DNA of 64,000 nt, taken from positions 1,826,001 to 1,890,000 of the forward strand of contig JACJYL010000002.1 in NCBI GenBank assembly GCA_020636105.1, in the 5' to 3' direction. Both the position numbers and the translations under genes were made by a program. Positions 14,932-22,620 of this stretch are shown piece after piece. Source of the DNA: Lewinellaceae bacterium. Its GTDB lineage: Bacteria > Bacteroidota > Bacteroidia > Chitinophagales > Saprospiraceae. The notes beneath the pieces are model-generated. The model was not told the origin of the DNA and ran no database searches. It saw nothing but the letters and a program-made list of their open reading frames with translations. Within the stretch, counting starts at the first letter, position 1. Every line of letters begins with the position of its first letter.

Positions 14932-15068
14932 GGCACATAACGGTTAGTATATGAAAAGTAGGCGATTTCGAAGCACCAAACTTTCGGTTAAGCACAAAGT
15001 TTGATACGAGCTAAAAGCTTTAAATTCAGCACTATTTCGCCTATTTTTTATATACATTGTTACCACAC
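14932..15068 (-). mobile_element. attC-like imperfect palindrome, 137 bp
   Basis: This is the best preserved junction. GTATATGAAAAGTAGGCGA (14947-14965) pairs with TCGCCTATTTTTTATATAC (15037-15055) at 17 of 19 positions, and both mismatches are G opposite T on the plus (bottom) strand. The outer ends carry GGCACATAAC (core opening the next unit) and GTTACCACAC (the complement of GTGTGGTAAC at 15888-15897). This places R'', L'', L' and R' as expected for an attC site. Confidence 0.7.
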
Positions 15069-15073
15069 GTTTT

Positions 15074-15862
15074 TTATTCCCAATATTCATATTCAAAATA
15101 TCTTGGTACATATCCGCGAATACTTTTCAAAAGTCCATTGTCGTAATATTTATAAGTCAGTTGGTACTCGTTTTCTCGGTCGTTCATAAACTTTGAATAG
15201 ACGTCTGACTTTATAAGTTGACCTTTGTCGTTGAAAAAATTCGTTATGGTTTTATCGTCTTTAAATTTTTCTAAATCCTTGTAGTCCTTGTAAGCAGTTG
15301 TGTTAGGAATTCCGTTTATTGTGTCAGTCACTTTTTTAAGTTTTGGCTCAAAATAATATCCATAAAACCTACTTACATAAAAGTCTTTGTCGTATTCTTT
15401 AGTCTTATTATATACGATAACTGAATCTTTTTTCCTTATAGTAATAGATTCGTAAGGTTGATAACTATACGAAGTTTCATAAACAAAATTTCCCAAATTT
15501 TTTCGAGACCAAGTCAGTTTACCATTAGTCCCATATTTAAAAATTATTGAATCCCGACCAATCGAATCTATTATTTTAACCAACTGATTTTTATTGTTAT
15601 AGTCAAACAGGTTTATTTTTTCAATCCATTTTCTTTTCCGTGTTTTTCGATTATACGAAGCACTATATTTTGTCGAGCGTATTCTTTTTCCAGTTCGGTC
15701 AAATTCTATGATTTCAGACAAGTCTTTTGGCGAATTCACATATACAAATATTTTCTTTACTTGTCGGTTGGTATAAATACTGTCAGGTTGCCATTTATTT
15801 TCAATTTGTCCAAAACTGAATATTGGAATAGAAAGAAATATTAAAAAAAGAATTCTGTTCAT
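15074..15862 (-). CDS. Secreted YD-repeat-like hypothetical protein, 262 aa
   Basis: I chose the ATG at 15862 (MNRILFLIFLSIPIFSFGQI), which begins the signal peptide directly; 15871 is the alternative. The mature part is a series of short beta-rich segments of the YD/RHS-like type (KDLSEIIEFDRTGKRIRSTK, NLFDYNNKNQLVKIID, FKYGTNGKLTWSRKN, NEYQLTYKYYDNGLLKS), as in secreted Bacteroidota proteins of unknown role. It is AT-rich. It sits alone in a unit bounded by GTTACCACAC cores, with its stop 6 bp from the 3' core. No catalytic motif is seen. Confidence 0.78.
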   Translation of the reverse strand: MNRILFLIFLSIPIFSFGQIENKWQPDSIYTNRQVKKIFVYVNSPKDLSEIIEFDRTGKRIRSTKYSASYNRKTRKRKWIEKINLFDYNNKNQLVKIIDSIGRDSIIFKYGTNGKLTWSRKNLGNFVYETSYSYQPYESITIRKKDSVIVYNKTKEYDKDFYVSRFYGYYFEPKLKKVTDTINGIPNTTAYKDYKDLEKFKDDKTITNFFNDKGQLIKSDVYSKFMNDRENEYQLTYKYYDNGLLKSIRGYVPRYFEYEYWE

Positions 15863-15902
15863 TTTATCCAATTCGGTTTTTTCAAATGTGTGGTAACTCC
15901 GT

Positions 15903-16093
15903 TATCCAGGAACATTCCTGCCTTTTCATGCACCTCTCCCCCGAAGATCGAGGACCGGGCCTGCTGGTGGTTGAAAGAGGGCAAGCCTTACATGCGTATT
16001 TCGGCCAAAGCTACAAGCCTGCCTTCCGGCGGAGCAGGCAGGCCTGGACCATCGACTTTTATTTTTTTTTGATGTGTGCTTCAAACATCAGGG
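15903..16093 (-). repeat. Dispersed intergenic repeat, class A, copy 4
   Basis: Like copy 1 it includes the inner palindrome (GCCTGCCTTCCGGCGGAGCA, then GGCAGGC). It starts TATCCAGG 5 nt after the AAC core at 15895-15897 and ends GCTTCAAACATCAGGGG only a few bases from the stop of the GYF_2 gene. Confidence 0.85.
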
Positions 16094-16099
16094 GTGTTT

Positions 16100-16729
16100 T
16101 CAATTAGTTAAATATGGGTTACTATTAGAATCCAATCGTATTTTCCCAAAACCGAATACTTTTTTACCTAAAGAAAAATCTAAAATTAACCATATAGGTA
16201 AGCAATATGTAAATCCCATCAGAAATAGAAATAAAATTACAAATCCACCCAAAAGTGGAATATATATAAAAAATCCACCTACATTGTCGATAACCTCCCA
16301 AACAGTGCCCAAATTTTTATGGTGTATCTTTTTTCCTTCATTAGATACTGGTATTTCAAGTTTTTGAACAGAGAAAGAATTTAAAAAACTTCGCCATTTT
16401 CGGATTGTTATTGTTGTATCCAATCCTTTTTTTCCAGTTATTGGACATAATCCTTTTTCAACCATATCCGCAACGGTTTGATTATGACGAATATTCAACA
16501 ACTGATTGTCAATTAAAATAGGTGATATCGGAGGCGGTGGCGGCAATTTTGTGTTTACAAAAGATGGATTAAAATAAGAATTAAAATCAGTAACCTCTTT
16601 TGCTTTTTGCCAATCTGGCATTCCGTCAGTCCAAACTAAGGTATTTTCGGTAATTTGACCTTGTTTTAATAAATCAATTGAAAATGGCCCAACCCTTTGG
16701 TTATTTACAAAAAAATAATACTGCTTCAT
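16100..16729 (-). CDS. GYF_2-domain membrane protein, partner of TIR gene, 209 aa
   Basis: Residues 1-50 form a GYF_2 domain (MKQYYFFVNNQRVGPFSIDL, then QITENTLVWTDGMPDWQKAK), a protein-interaction module common in Bacteroidota. A Pro-rich linker follows (KLPPPPPISP), then a middle segment with CPITGKKG, and two hydrophobic segments near the C-terminus (GGFFIYIPLLGGFVILFLF, TYCLPIWLILDFSL). Starting at 16729 leaves one base after the TIR stop; an ATG at 16741 would overlap it by 11 bp. Either way the two genes are translationally coupled. The role is unknown; membrane location and coupling suggest it works with the TIR protein. Confidence 0.82.
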   Translation of the reverse strand: MKQYYFFVNNQRVGPFSIDLLKQGQITENTLVWTDGMPDWQKAKEVTDFNSYFNPSFVNTKLPPPPPISPILIDNQLLNIRHNQTVADMVEKGLCPITGKKGLDTTITIRKWRSFLNSFSVQKLEIPVSNEGKKIHHKNLGTVWEVIDNVGGFFIYIPLLGGFVILFLFLMGFTYCLPIWLILDFSLGKKVFGFGKIRLDSNSNPYLTN

Positions 16730-16730
16730 T

Positions 16731-17969
16731 TTATTTTGCATTAGTTATTTTAATAAAATATACAATCCTCCAAACTATTTGATAAAATATAATACTAAAA
16801 GTAGTAGAAGTAAAAATTGCACTAAAAATTAAAACAAATAAACCTTCTTCGTGGTTTTTGTCAGCATTGATATATATAATTGATATAATAATTGAGCCTA
16901 AAATTGTTAATGCAACTGCCAAAGGCATCCCAATTTCTTTTGCACTTTTTTCCGATGTTATCTTTAAATTTTGTTTTTCTAAAAATTTTTGAGTACGTAA
17001 TTCTGCATCTTCCTTATCTGCGATATCAGAATTATTTTTGCTGTTATCAGATTCTATTAACTTTGAAAATTTTTCATATAATTGTATTTCATCTAAATCC
17101 ATAGTTGAAAAGGAATTAACATGATTTATTTTTTCCTTTTTGACAAACACTTCCTTGCTTCTGTTTATTTCATTTTGTTTAATAAGATCTTCACTTATGA
17201 GTGTCGATATTATTTGTTCCGTAGAATTAGCGATTTGTTTAGTTTTTAATATCCGCGGCAGATCATTTATTTGAAAATTCTTGAGTCTATATACAATCAA
17301 TAGCCTCTCCTCGGGACTTTTTACATGACAATCTGAATAAAATGATTGATATTCATCTCGAACAAATGTTGATTGCAAAGCATTATTTGAAGCTAATAAA
17401 ACTAAATGTTGACTATTTGATATTGCTTTATCAATTTCATCTAAAAAATTAAACCCAACTGTGTTTTGTAAGTCTTCGTCTGAAACAAACACTCGTAAAC
17501 CATATCCGCGAAATGTTTCCCAAATAGGTTGAGCTATTGCTCTGTCTTTTGTAGAAAAACAGATGAAAATATCATAGGCAAACTTCGATTTAGTATCTTT
17601 ATGAAGAAGTTCAATACTTTTTATTAATTGAGTACGAAATGAATGTTGTCTATCTGAAATTTTATGGTTCCAAAAGTGATTTGGAAGTTGTTCAATAACG
17701 AATAAAACAGCATGTTGAACTTCTGCCGTAGTAATCTTTTGTGTTTCTCTATCCAAAATCCCAAGCATTTTATCATGCTCCAATCCGTTTATTTTCCCAC
17801 TATTTATTATTAATAAGTCTGAAAGTTTACGAATATGTTCGTAATCCACATGGTCTTTGTTATTATCAATGAACTCATTAAGTTTAAACAATAGATTTCT
17901 AATCGATTCCTTTAACCGATTTTCAGAAATATAACGTTTCAATGTGTCTTTGTCAAATATACTTTGCAT
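16731..17969 (-). CDS. EAD-like / TIR-domain membrane protein, 412 aa
   Basis: Residues 1-96 are helical and resemble the EAD11-type effector-associated domain (LIINSGKINGLEHDKMLGIL, then TTAEVQHAVLFVIEQLP). Residues 131-250 are a TIR domain (AYDIFICFSTKDRAIAQPIW, GYGLRVFVSDEDLQ, AISNSQHLVLLASNNALQST). Glu206 in FVRDEYQSFY sits where bacterial and plant TIR NADases have their catalytic Glu. A charged linker leads to two membrane helices (about 347-366 and 377-400). TIR proteins in immunity degrade NAD or make cyclic ADP-ribose signals; EADs couple them to a sensor. A membrane-anchored TIR with a GYF_2 partner is not a system I can name. Confidence 0.85.
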   Translation of the reverse strand: MQSIFDKDTLKRYISENRLKESIRNLLFKLNEFIDNNKDHVDYEHIRKLSDLLIINSGKINGLEHDKMLGILDRETQKITTAEVQHAVLFVIEQLPNHFWNHKISDRQHSFRTQLIKSIELLHKDTKSKFAYDIFICFSTKDRAIAQPIWETFRGYGLRVFVSDEDLQNTVGFNFLDEIDKAISNSQHLVLLASNNALQSTFVRDEYQSFYSDCHVKSPEERLLIVYRLKNFQINDLPRILKTKQIANSTEQIISTLISEDLIKQNEINRSKEVFVKKEKINHVNSFSTMDLDEIQLYEKFSKLIESDNSKNNSDIADKEDAELRTQKFLEKQNLKITSEKSAKEIGMPLAVALTILGSIIISIIYINADKNHEEGLFVLIFSAIFTSTTFSIIFYQIVWRIVYFIKITNAK

Positions 17970-18205
17970 TAAATATATCTATTTATTATTGGTTTTTATG
18001 ATAAAATTTTCATGGTTTGATTATGTCCACAGATCCAAAAATAAACAAATAACTTTTAAAATTTTACTTCAAAATTTGATTATCGACCATTTGAAAAATT
18101 TACAGCCGATAAAAGTAGGTTGTGCCTCCAATGCCCGCATCTTCCATCTTCCCCCCAATACGCTCCTCCTATAACACGGCCCAAAAACACTCCGATGCCC
18201 GTCAA

Positions 18206-19432
18206 TCAAAGTCTCCCTCCCTTCAACCGATCCTGCAACACCTTCAGCGCTTCCCATTTCCCATTGGCGGCGAGGGTGGCCTGCTCGCACCAGGTTTCCG
18301 GGTCGTGCATTTTGTAGCGGCTGCCGGCTTCGTCGAGGATGGCGCGCAGGCGTTTGTGGCTGCTGGCGGAGAGTTCCGTCCAGTTGTTGATGCCGGCGGT
18401 TTTGAGGATTTCTTCGATCTTGGGGCCTATGCCTTCAATGATCTTGAGGTCCTGGTCGTCGGTGGGATAGGTGGATTTTTTCGCAGGGATGGGGGTCGGA
18501 TTGGGATCGAGCATCAGTTTTTTGGCCTGGCCCACCCAGTCGTCTTTTTCTATTTTTCCGGGGAAATAACCGATTTCGCGGGTGATGCTTTCTATCCTCG
18601 CTGCATCAAACTGACTGATCTGCTCGTAGGAATAAATGCCGGCATCGTAGAGTTGCTGCTGAATAAACGGGCCTACGCCGCTGATTTTCGTCAGGTCGTC
18701 TTTTTCCATCCCATCGGTGAGGATCTTTTTCTTGAGGACTGATTTTTCGGTGTTGATGCCCAGGTCGGGTTCTTCAAGACTGGCCTGTATCGGAGCGTTC
18801 GTACCTACCACCAGCGGGGTGCTAGCAGAGGCGTCGGCAGCCGATTGCACGTTCGTCATGCGGGCCTTGAGCATTTCGTTTTCGGCGGTCAGTTTGTCGA
18901 GTTTGGCTTCAAATATTTCCAGACGGCTGAGGGTTTCGCTTTGGATATTCCCTACCGGGGCAGCCACCACCGTCGGTGTATTACGAGCTTCCTCCAGGTC
19001 GTCCGCCAGTTGTTCATTCTGGGTCTTCAGCCCAATGATCTGATCGCTGAGTTCCTCGATGGTGCTGGAATAGGTTCGGTTGGTGGCCTGGATTTTTTCC
19101 AGTTCCGTGTTGAGCTGGTACACCTGGCTGAAGAGTTTTTCTTTATCGGCTTCCATGAGGGCCATTTTATCCACCATATCCCTCACTTCAGTCTGAGCCT
19201 CTTCGAGAGCTTTATTTTTTTTGACCAGTTCCTCCTGGGCGGTGTGCAGCTGGGTCGCTGCATCGATCATTTTTTGCTCGGCCTCCTTAAGTTCTTTTTT
19301 CAAACTGCGGACCCTGGCCGCCCTCAAAAGAAAACCAACCAATAACCCAAAAAGGAAAGCGATGATGCTAATGAACAATATCGTGTAACTTTCCTGAGAT
19401 TCCATCTTATCGAAAAAATGCGTAAAATCCAT
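18206..19432 (-). CDS. Membrane-anchored coiled-coil protein with two helix-hairpin-helix domains, 408 aa
   Basis: One N-terminal membrane helix (YTILFISIIAFLFGLLVGFL) is followed by a long coiled coil (about 45-215, rich in Glu/Lys/Leu), a variable linker, and two C-terminal helix-hairpin-helix units: DDLTKISGVGPFIQQQLYDA near 285 and LKIIEGIGPKIEEILKTAGI near 355. The pattern is common in Bacteroidota core genomes, often annotated only as HhH protein. The HhH motifs suggest nucleic acid or protein contacts in the cytoplasm. GC content is higher than in the array to the left, marking the change to core-like DNA. An internal ATG (MESQES, 19405) is an alternative start. Confidence 0.88.
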   Translation of the reverse strand: MDFTHFFDKMESQESYTILFISIIAFLFGLLVGFLLRAARVRSLKKELKEAEQKMIDAATQLHTAQEELVKKNKALEEAQTEVRDMVDKMALMEADKEKLFSQVYQLNTELEKIQATNRTYSSTIEELSDQIIGLKTQNEQLADDLEEARNTPTVVAAPVGNIQSETLSRLEIFEAKLDKLTAENEMLKARMTNVQSAADASASTPLVVGTNAPIQASLEEPDLGINTEKSVLKKKILTDGMEKDDLTKISGVGPFIQQQLYDAGIYSYEQISQFDAARIESITREIGYFPGKIEKDDWVGQAKKLMLDPNPTPIPAKKSTYPTDDQDLKIIEGIGPKIEEILKTAGINNWTELSASSHKRLRAILDEAGSRYKMHDPETWCEQATLAANGKWEALKVLQDRLKGGRL

Positions 19433-19497
19433 GTTGTAAAAGTTTAAAGACTAAAAGTTAAAGACTAAAGGTTAAAGTGACTTATTGAGAACGGGAA

Positions 19498-20355
19498 TTA
19501 TTCGATGACGAAGTTTACCCTTCGGTTTTTTTGCCGGCCTTCCGAGGAATTGTTGGAGGCTACCGGCCGCTTTTCTCCCTTCGAATCGATTTCGATCTTT
19601 GCGGTGACGCCCAGTTCGCGGAAATATTTCATGGTGCTTCTGGCCCGGCGCATGCCCAGGTCAAGATTGTATTTTTTGTCCCCGATATTGTCGGTATGAC
19701 CGATGATGGTCAGCTTTTTTTCCGGATTCTGCTGGAAATATATTTTCACGGAATCGGCGTACATGTGGAAGGGTTCACCGGGTTTGAATTCATCCGAATC
19801 AAAAGCAAAGTTGGCATCGGAGAAAGTCATATTGGTAAAGGTAAACTGCACCTTGTCGAACTCATCCGGCACATTGGAGGTGTACATTTCAAAAACCAGG
19901 GGAGCCGAAAGGGTCTCGTCTTCGCTGATCCCATGATCGAGGCTGATGTGGCCTTCCTTGATCCCGCGTTGTACCAATAGTTTTCTTATTTCGTCGGCCC
20001 GCGCGATTCCCATATTCTCAAAAAAACCGGGCTGAAGTTCCTTTTCGCTCTCCCGGTAAAAAGCGGTGATGGTCAGCTTTTTGGTGGAGTCGGCTTTCAG
20101 TATCATGGCGAGAGTGTCGAGGAAAGATTCGTTGTTGGCATTGAGTCTCGGAGCGGTAGAATCCTTATCAAAGGCAAATTCATCATATCCCTGAAGGATG
20201 GTGACGCCGTCATCCTTGAGTTGCAGCGTTTTCAATCGGACTTCCTCCGGAATTTCCTCCCCGCATAACTGTTTGACATTACATACATAAAAGTGCCTGG
20301 CCCAAAGCAGAAAGGCACAAAACAACAGAAAGACCAAAAAAGCTAATCCTCTCAT
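19498..20355 (-). CDS. OmpA-family protein with one N-terminal membrane helix, 285 aa
   Basis: The N-terminus (MRGLAFLVFLLFCAFLLWAR) is a membrane anchor or uncleaved signal. Residues 50-150 resemble a degenerate first OmpA-like half (TILQGYDEFAFDKDS, KKLTITAFYRE). The C-terminal OmpA/MotB peptidoglycan-binding domain is clear: KKLTIIGHTDNIGDKKYNLD, LGMRRARSTMKYF and GRQKNRRVNFVIE, with the Asp and Arg residues that bind diaminopimelate. It probably links the envelope to peptidoglycan. It lies 65 bp downstream of no shared promoter that I can see and is divergent from the serine hydrolase gene. Confidence 0.9.
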   Translation of the reverse strand: MRGLAFLVFLLFCAFLLWARHFYVCNVKQLCGEEIPEEVRLKTLQLKDDGVTILQGYDEFAFDKDSTAPRLNANNESFLDTLAMILKADSTKKLTITAFYRESEKELQPGFFENMGIARADEIRKLLVQRGIKEGHISLDHGISEDETLSAPLVFEMYTSNVPDEFDKVQFTFTNMTFSDANFAFDSDEFKPGEPFHMYADSVKIYFQQNPEKKLTIIGHTDNIGDKKYNLDLGMRRARSTMKYFRELGVTAKIEIDSKGEKRPVASNNSSEGRQKNRRVNFVIE

Positions 20356-20536
20356 GTGGTGTTATTTCGAAAATAATAATTTAAATATCTAAAGTTAAAT
20401 AAAATACTGGTTTAATCAAAAAGTATTCATTTGATCTGCCAATTTATTGTTGTTTTCCCAGGTTCTGATTAAATTGAAACGAAATAATTTTTCACCCATT
20501 ATTTTTTTTTGGGTTACATTAAAAACAAATCCTAAA

Positions 20537-22081
20537 ATGAAAAATAATCACCTGCACAAAATCCTTGTTATTGTATTCGTTATCTTTTCCGGTTTTCCCG
20601 TTTTCGCCCAGGAAACAGAGGTAAAAACCCTGGATCAATATTTTGAAAAAGCCCGCCAGGACTGGCAGGTAGAGGGCATGTCCGTCGGCATCATCAAGGA
20701 TGGCAAGGTGATCCTGGCGAAAGGGTACGGCCAACTCGAAGCCGGCAAACCGGCCCGGCCCGATGGCAATACGCTTTATGCCATTGCGTCCAACACCAAG
20801 GCGTTCATCTCCGCTTCCATCGGTATCCTGGTGGATGAAGGCAAGATAAAATGGGATGACCCGGTCACGAAATATCTGCCTTATTTTGAATTGTATGATC
20901 CCTACGTCTCGGCTCACGTGACGATAAGGGATTTGCTTTGCCACCGGGCCGGGCTCGGCACTTTCAGCGGGGATGTCATCTGGTACAAAAGTGAATACAC
21001 CGCGGAAGACGCCATCAAACACATCAAATATCTGCCGCAGGCTTATGGCTTCCGCGATGGTTACGGTTATTCCAACCTGATGTTTATCACCGCCGGAGAA
21101 GTCATCAAAGCGGTGAGCGGCAAAACGTGGGCGGAGTTCATCCGCGAGCACATTCTGGATCCCACAGGAATGACCCGCACCCAGACGTCCGTTGTACCAC
21201 TCCGGAATATGGCCAATGTGGCTACTCCCCACAAACCCAATGACGAAGGAGTCAACCATCCCATTCCCTGGGTCAACTGGGACAATATGGGCGCCGCGGG
21301 GGGCATCGTCTCCAGTGTGAATGATATGCTGAAATGGTGCCAGCTGCAACTCGACCACGGCACGGTAAACGAGGAACAAATCTTTAGCCTGCAGGCACAG
21401 GAAACTTTCTGGAAGCCTCATAACAACTATACCGTCAGTGCGCGCACTAAGGAAATTTATCCGACGCGACATGTAGCGGGATATGCGCTGGGATGGAGTT
21501 ACTACGATCATGGGGGCAGAATGGTGTACAGCCATGGGGGCGGTTATGACGGCATGTACTCACAAGTCACCATCGTACCGGAAGAAAACATGGCCATCGT
21601 GGTGCTGACCAATTCCATGAAGGGAATTTCCGGCTCGCTGACCTACTACACGCTTGATCATTTTTTCGGCCTTCAAGAAACCGACTGGAGCCGCCAGAAC
21701 CTGGAAAGAACGAAAGATTGGGAAAAGAGCAAAATCGAACGGATAACAGAACGCAAAGCCAAACGCATCCCCGGCACTACTCCGACATTAAGCCTGGAAG
21801 CCTACACCGGGGTTTACCATGATGATCTTTATGGAGATATTGAGGTAGTGGAAAATGAGGGCAAACTCGGACTTCACTTCAAAACGGCTCCGGACCTCAA
21901 TGCCACCCTGGAACACTGGCACCATGATGTTTTTGAAATTAAATGGAATGAAGAACACGCCTGGTTTGATTTCGGTACCGTCCAGTTTTTAATGAGCAAC
22001 AACCTCACTCCGACGGAGCTGCAATTCGATATCCCGAATGACGATATTTTCTTCGAAGAAATTCATGCAAAAAGGCAGTGA
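20537..22081 (+). CDS. Secreted class C beta-lactamase-family serine hydrolase, 514 aa
   Basis: The start at 20537 (MKNNHLHKILVIVFVIFSGF) gives a signal peptide ending PVFAQ; the frame also stays open upstream from 20447. The beta-lactamase/transpeptidase domain (about 30-380) has SxxK in ASNTKAFISASIG, YxN in GYGYSNLMFITAGE and the third motif in YSHGGGYDGMYS. A C-terminal DUF3471-like beta domain follows (SLEAYTGVYHDDLYGDIEVV). Such enzymes are usually esterases or D-Ala-D-Ala/amino-peptidases acting in the periplasm rather than true beta-lactamases. Its substrate is unknown. It is divergent from the OmpA gene. Confidence 0.92.
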   Translation: MKNNHLHKILVIVFVIFSGFPVFAQETEVKTLDQYFEKARQDWQVEGMSVGIIKDGKVILAKGYGQLEAGKPARPDGNTLYAIASNTKAFISASIGILVDEGKIKWDDPVTKYLPYFELYDPYVSAHVTIRDLLCHRAGLGTFSGDVIWYKSEYTAEDAIKHIKYLPQAYGFRDGYGYSNLMFITAGEVIKAVSGKTWAEFIREHILDPTGMTRTQTSVVPLRNMANVATPHKPNDEGVNHPIPWVNWDNMGAAGGIVSSVNDMLKWCQLQLDHGTVNEEQIFSLQAQETFWKPHNNYTVSARTKEIYPTRHVAGYALGWSYYDHGGRMVYSHGGGYDGMYSQVTIVPEENMAIVVLTNSMKGISGSLTYYTLDHFFGLQETDWSRQNLERTKDWEKSKIERITERKAKRIPGTTPTLSLEAYTGVYHDDLYGDIEVVENEGKLGLHFKTAPDLNATLEHWHHDVFEIKWNEEHAWFDFGTVQFLMSNNLTPTELQFDIPNDDIFFEEIHAKRQ

Positions 22082-22340
22082 GGGAAATTTTAAATGATAA
22101 ACTGACCAAAGGGAGATCCCGGCATCGTATACCGAGGACAGGCTACCGCAATATTTTTTCTATGGTTGGAGATTTAGGTTGCGGTGCGCTGCACCTTGAA
22201 TCCTCTTCCCCCTTGTTTGGTGACAAAGATTAAGGTGCGCTGCACCTGATTATATTCGGCGGTTAAATTTTAAAAACCAATAACTCAATAAGTACGGAAT
22301 GTCACTTTGTTCCATCTGCGAGAACCAACCATGCATTTTC
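22082..22340. repeat. Spacer with two GGTGCGCTGCACC palindromes
   Basis: There is no gene here. GGTGCGCTGCACC occurs at 22183-22195 and again at 22234-22246, each almost self-complementary. They are 38 bp apart in the spacer after the serine hydrolase gene, resembling REP-type elements. Confidence 0.5.
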
Positions 22341-22620
22341 AGCTCCCCGGCGAAGAGGCCACCTCGAAAAACCAGCAACCAGCATCCAGCATCCAGTAAC
22401 CAGTACAAAACGACACCTTTTGCCGGCGCGGTTTAGCTCCCCGGCGAAGAGGCCACCTCGAAAAACCAGCAACGAGCAACCAGCATCCAGTAACCAGTAC
22501 AAAACGACACCTTTTGCCAGCGCGGATCAGCTCCCCGGCGAAGAGGTCACCTCGAAAAACCAGCAACGAGCAACCAGTAACAAGTAACTAGCAACCAGCA
22601 TCAAGCAACCTAATCCCCTC
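22341..22620. repeat. 94-bp tandem repeat, three copies
   Basis: AGCTCCCCGGCGAAGAGG starts at 22341, 22435 and 22529, so the period is exactly 94 bp. Each unit has CACCTCGAAAAACCAGCAAC, then a run of CCAGCAT/CCAGTAA 7-mers, then ACGACACCTTTTGCC. The third copy runs into the 3' end of galK. The motif pair also occurs singly at 2530-2590. There are no unique spacers of constant size, so this is not CRISPR. Confidence 0.85.

Larger units (their letters stand above)
10967..15897 (-). mobile_element. Integron-type gene cassette array (attC-bounded units, no integrase seen)
   Basis: Five consecutive minus-strand units have matching inverted core sites at both ends: GTTAGTGGC at 10967 with its complement at 11700; a one-mismatch pair at 11827 (GCTAGCAG) and 12490-12497; GTTATAGCC at 12757 and 13930; GTTATGTGCC at 14122 and 14932; GTTACCACAC at 15059 and 15888. 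In integrons a cassette begins with the R' core TTRRRY and its own attC begins with the complementary R'' core. This is the pattern seen here, with a different core in each unit. Long imperfect palindromes at 11700-11834 and 14932-15068 match attC architecture. Flanking units (mazEF, S15, AbiE, TIR) show degraded versions. No tyrosine recombinase is visible. Confidence 0.7.

Noticed and set aside
20519..21535. Open frame of 338 codons opposite the serine hydrolase
   Set aside because: Antisense shadow of a gene with all catalytic motifs; low-complexity translation.
22341..22620. CRISPR array
   Set aside because: The 94-bp units repeat completely head to tail; there are no short direct repeats with unique spacers and no cas genes.
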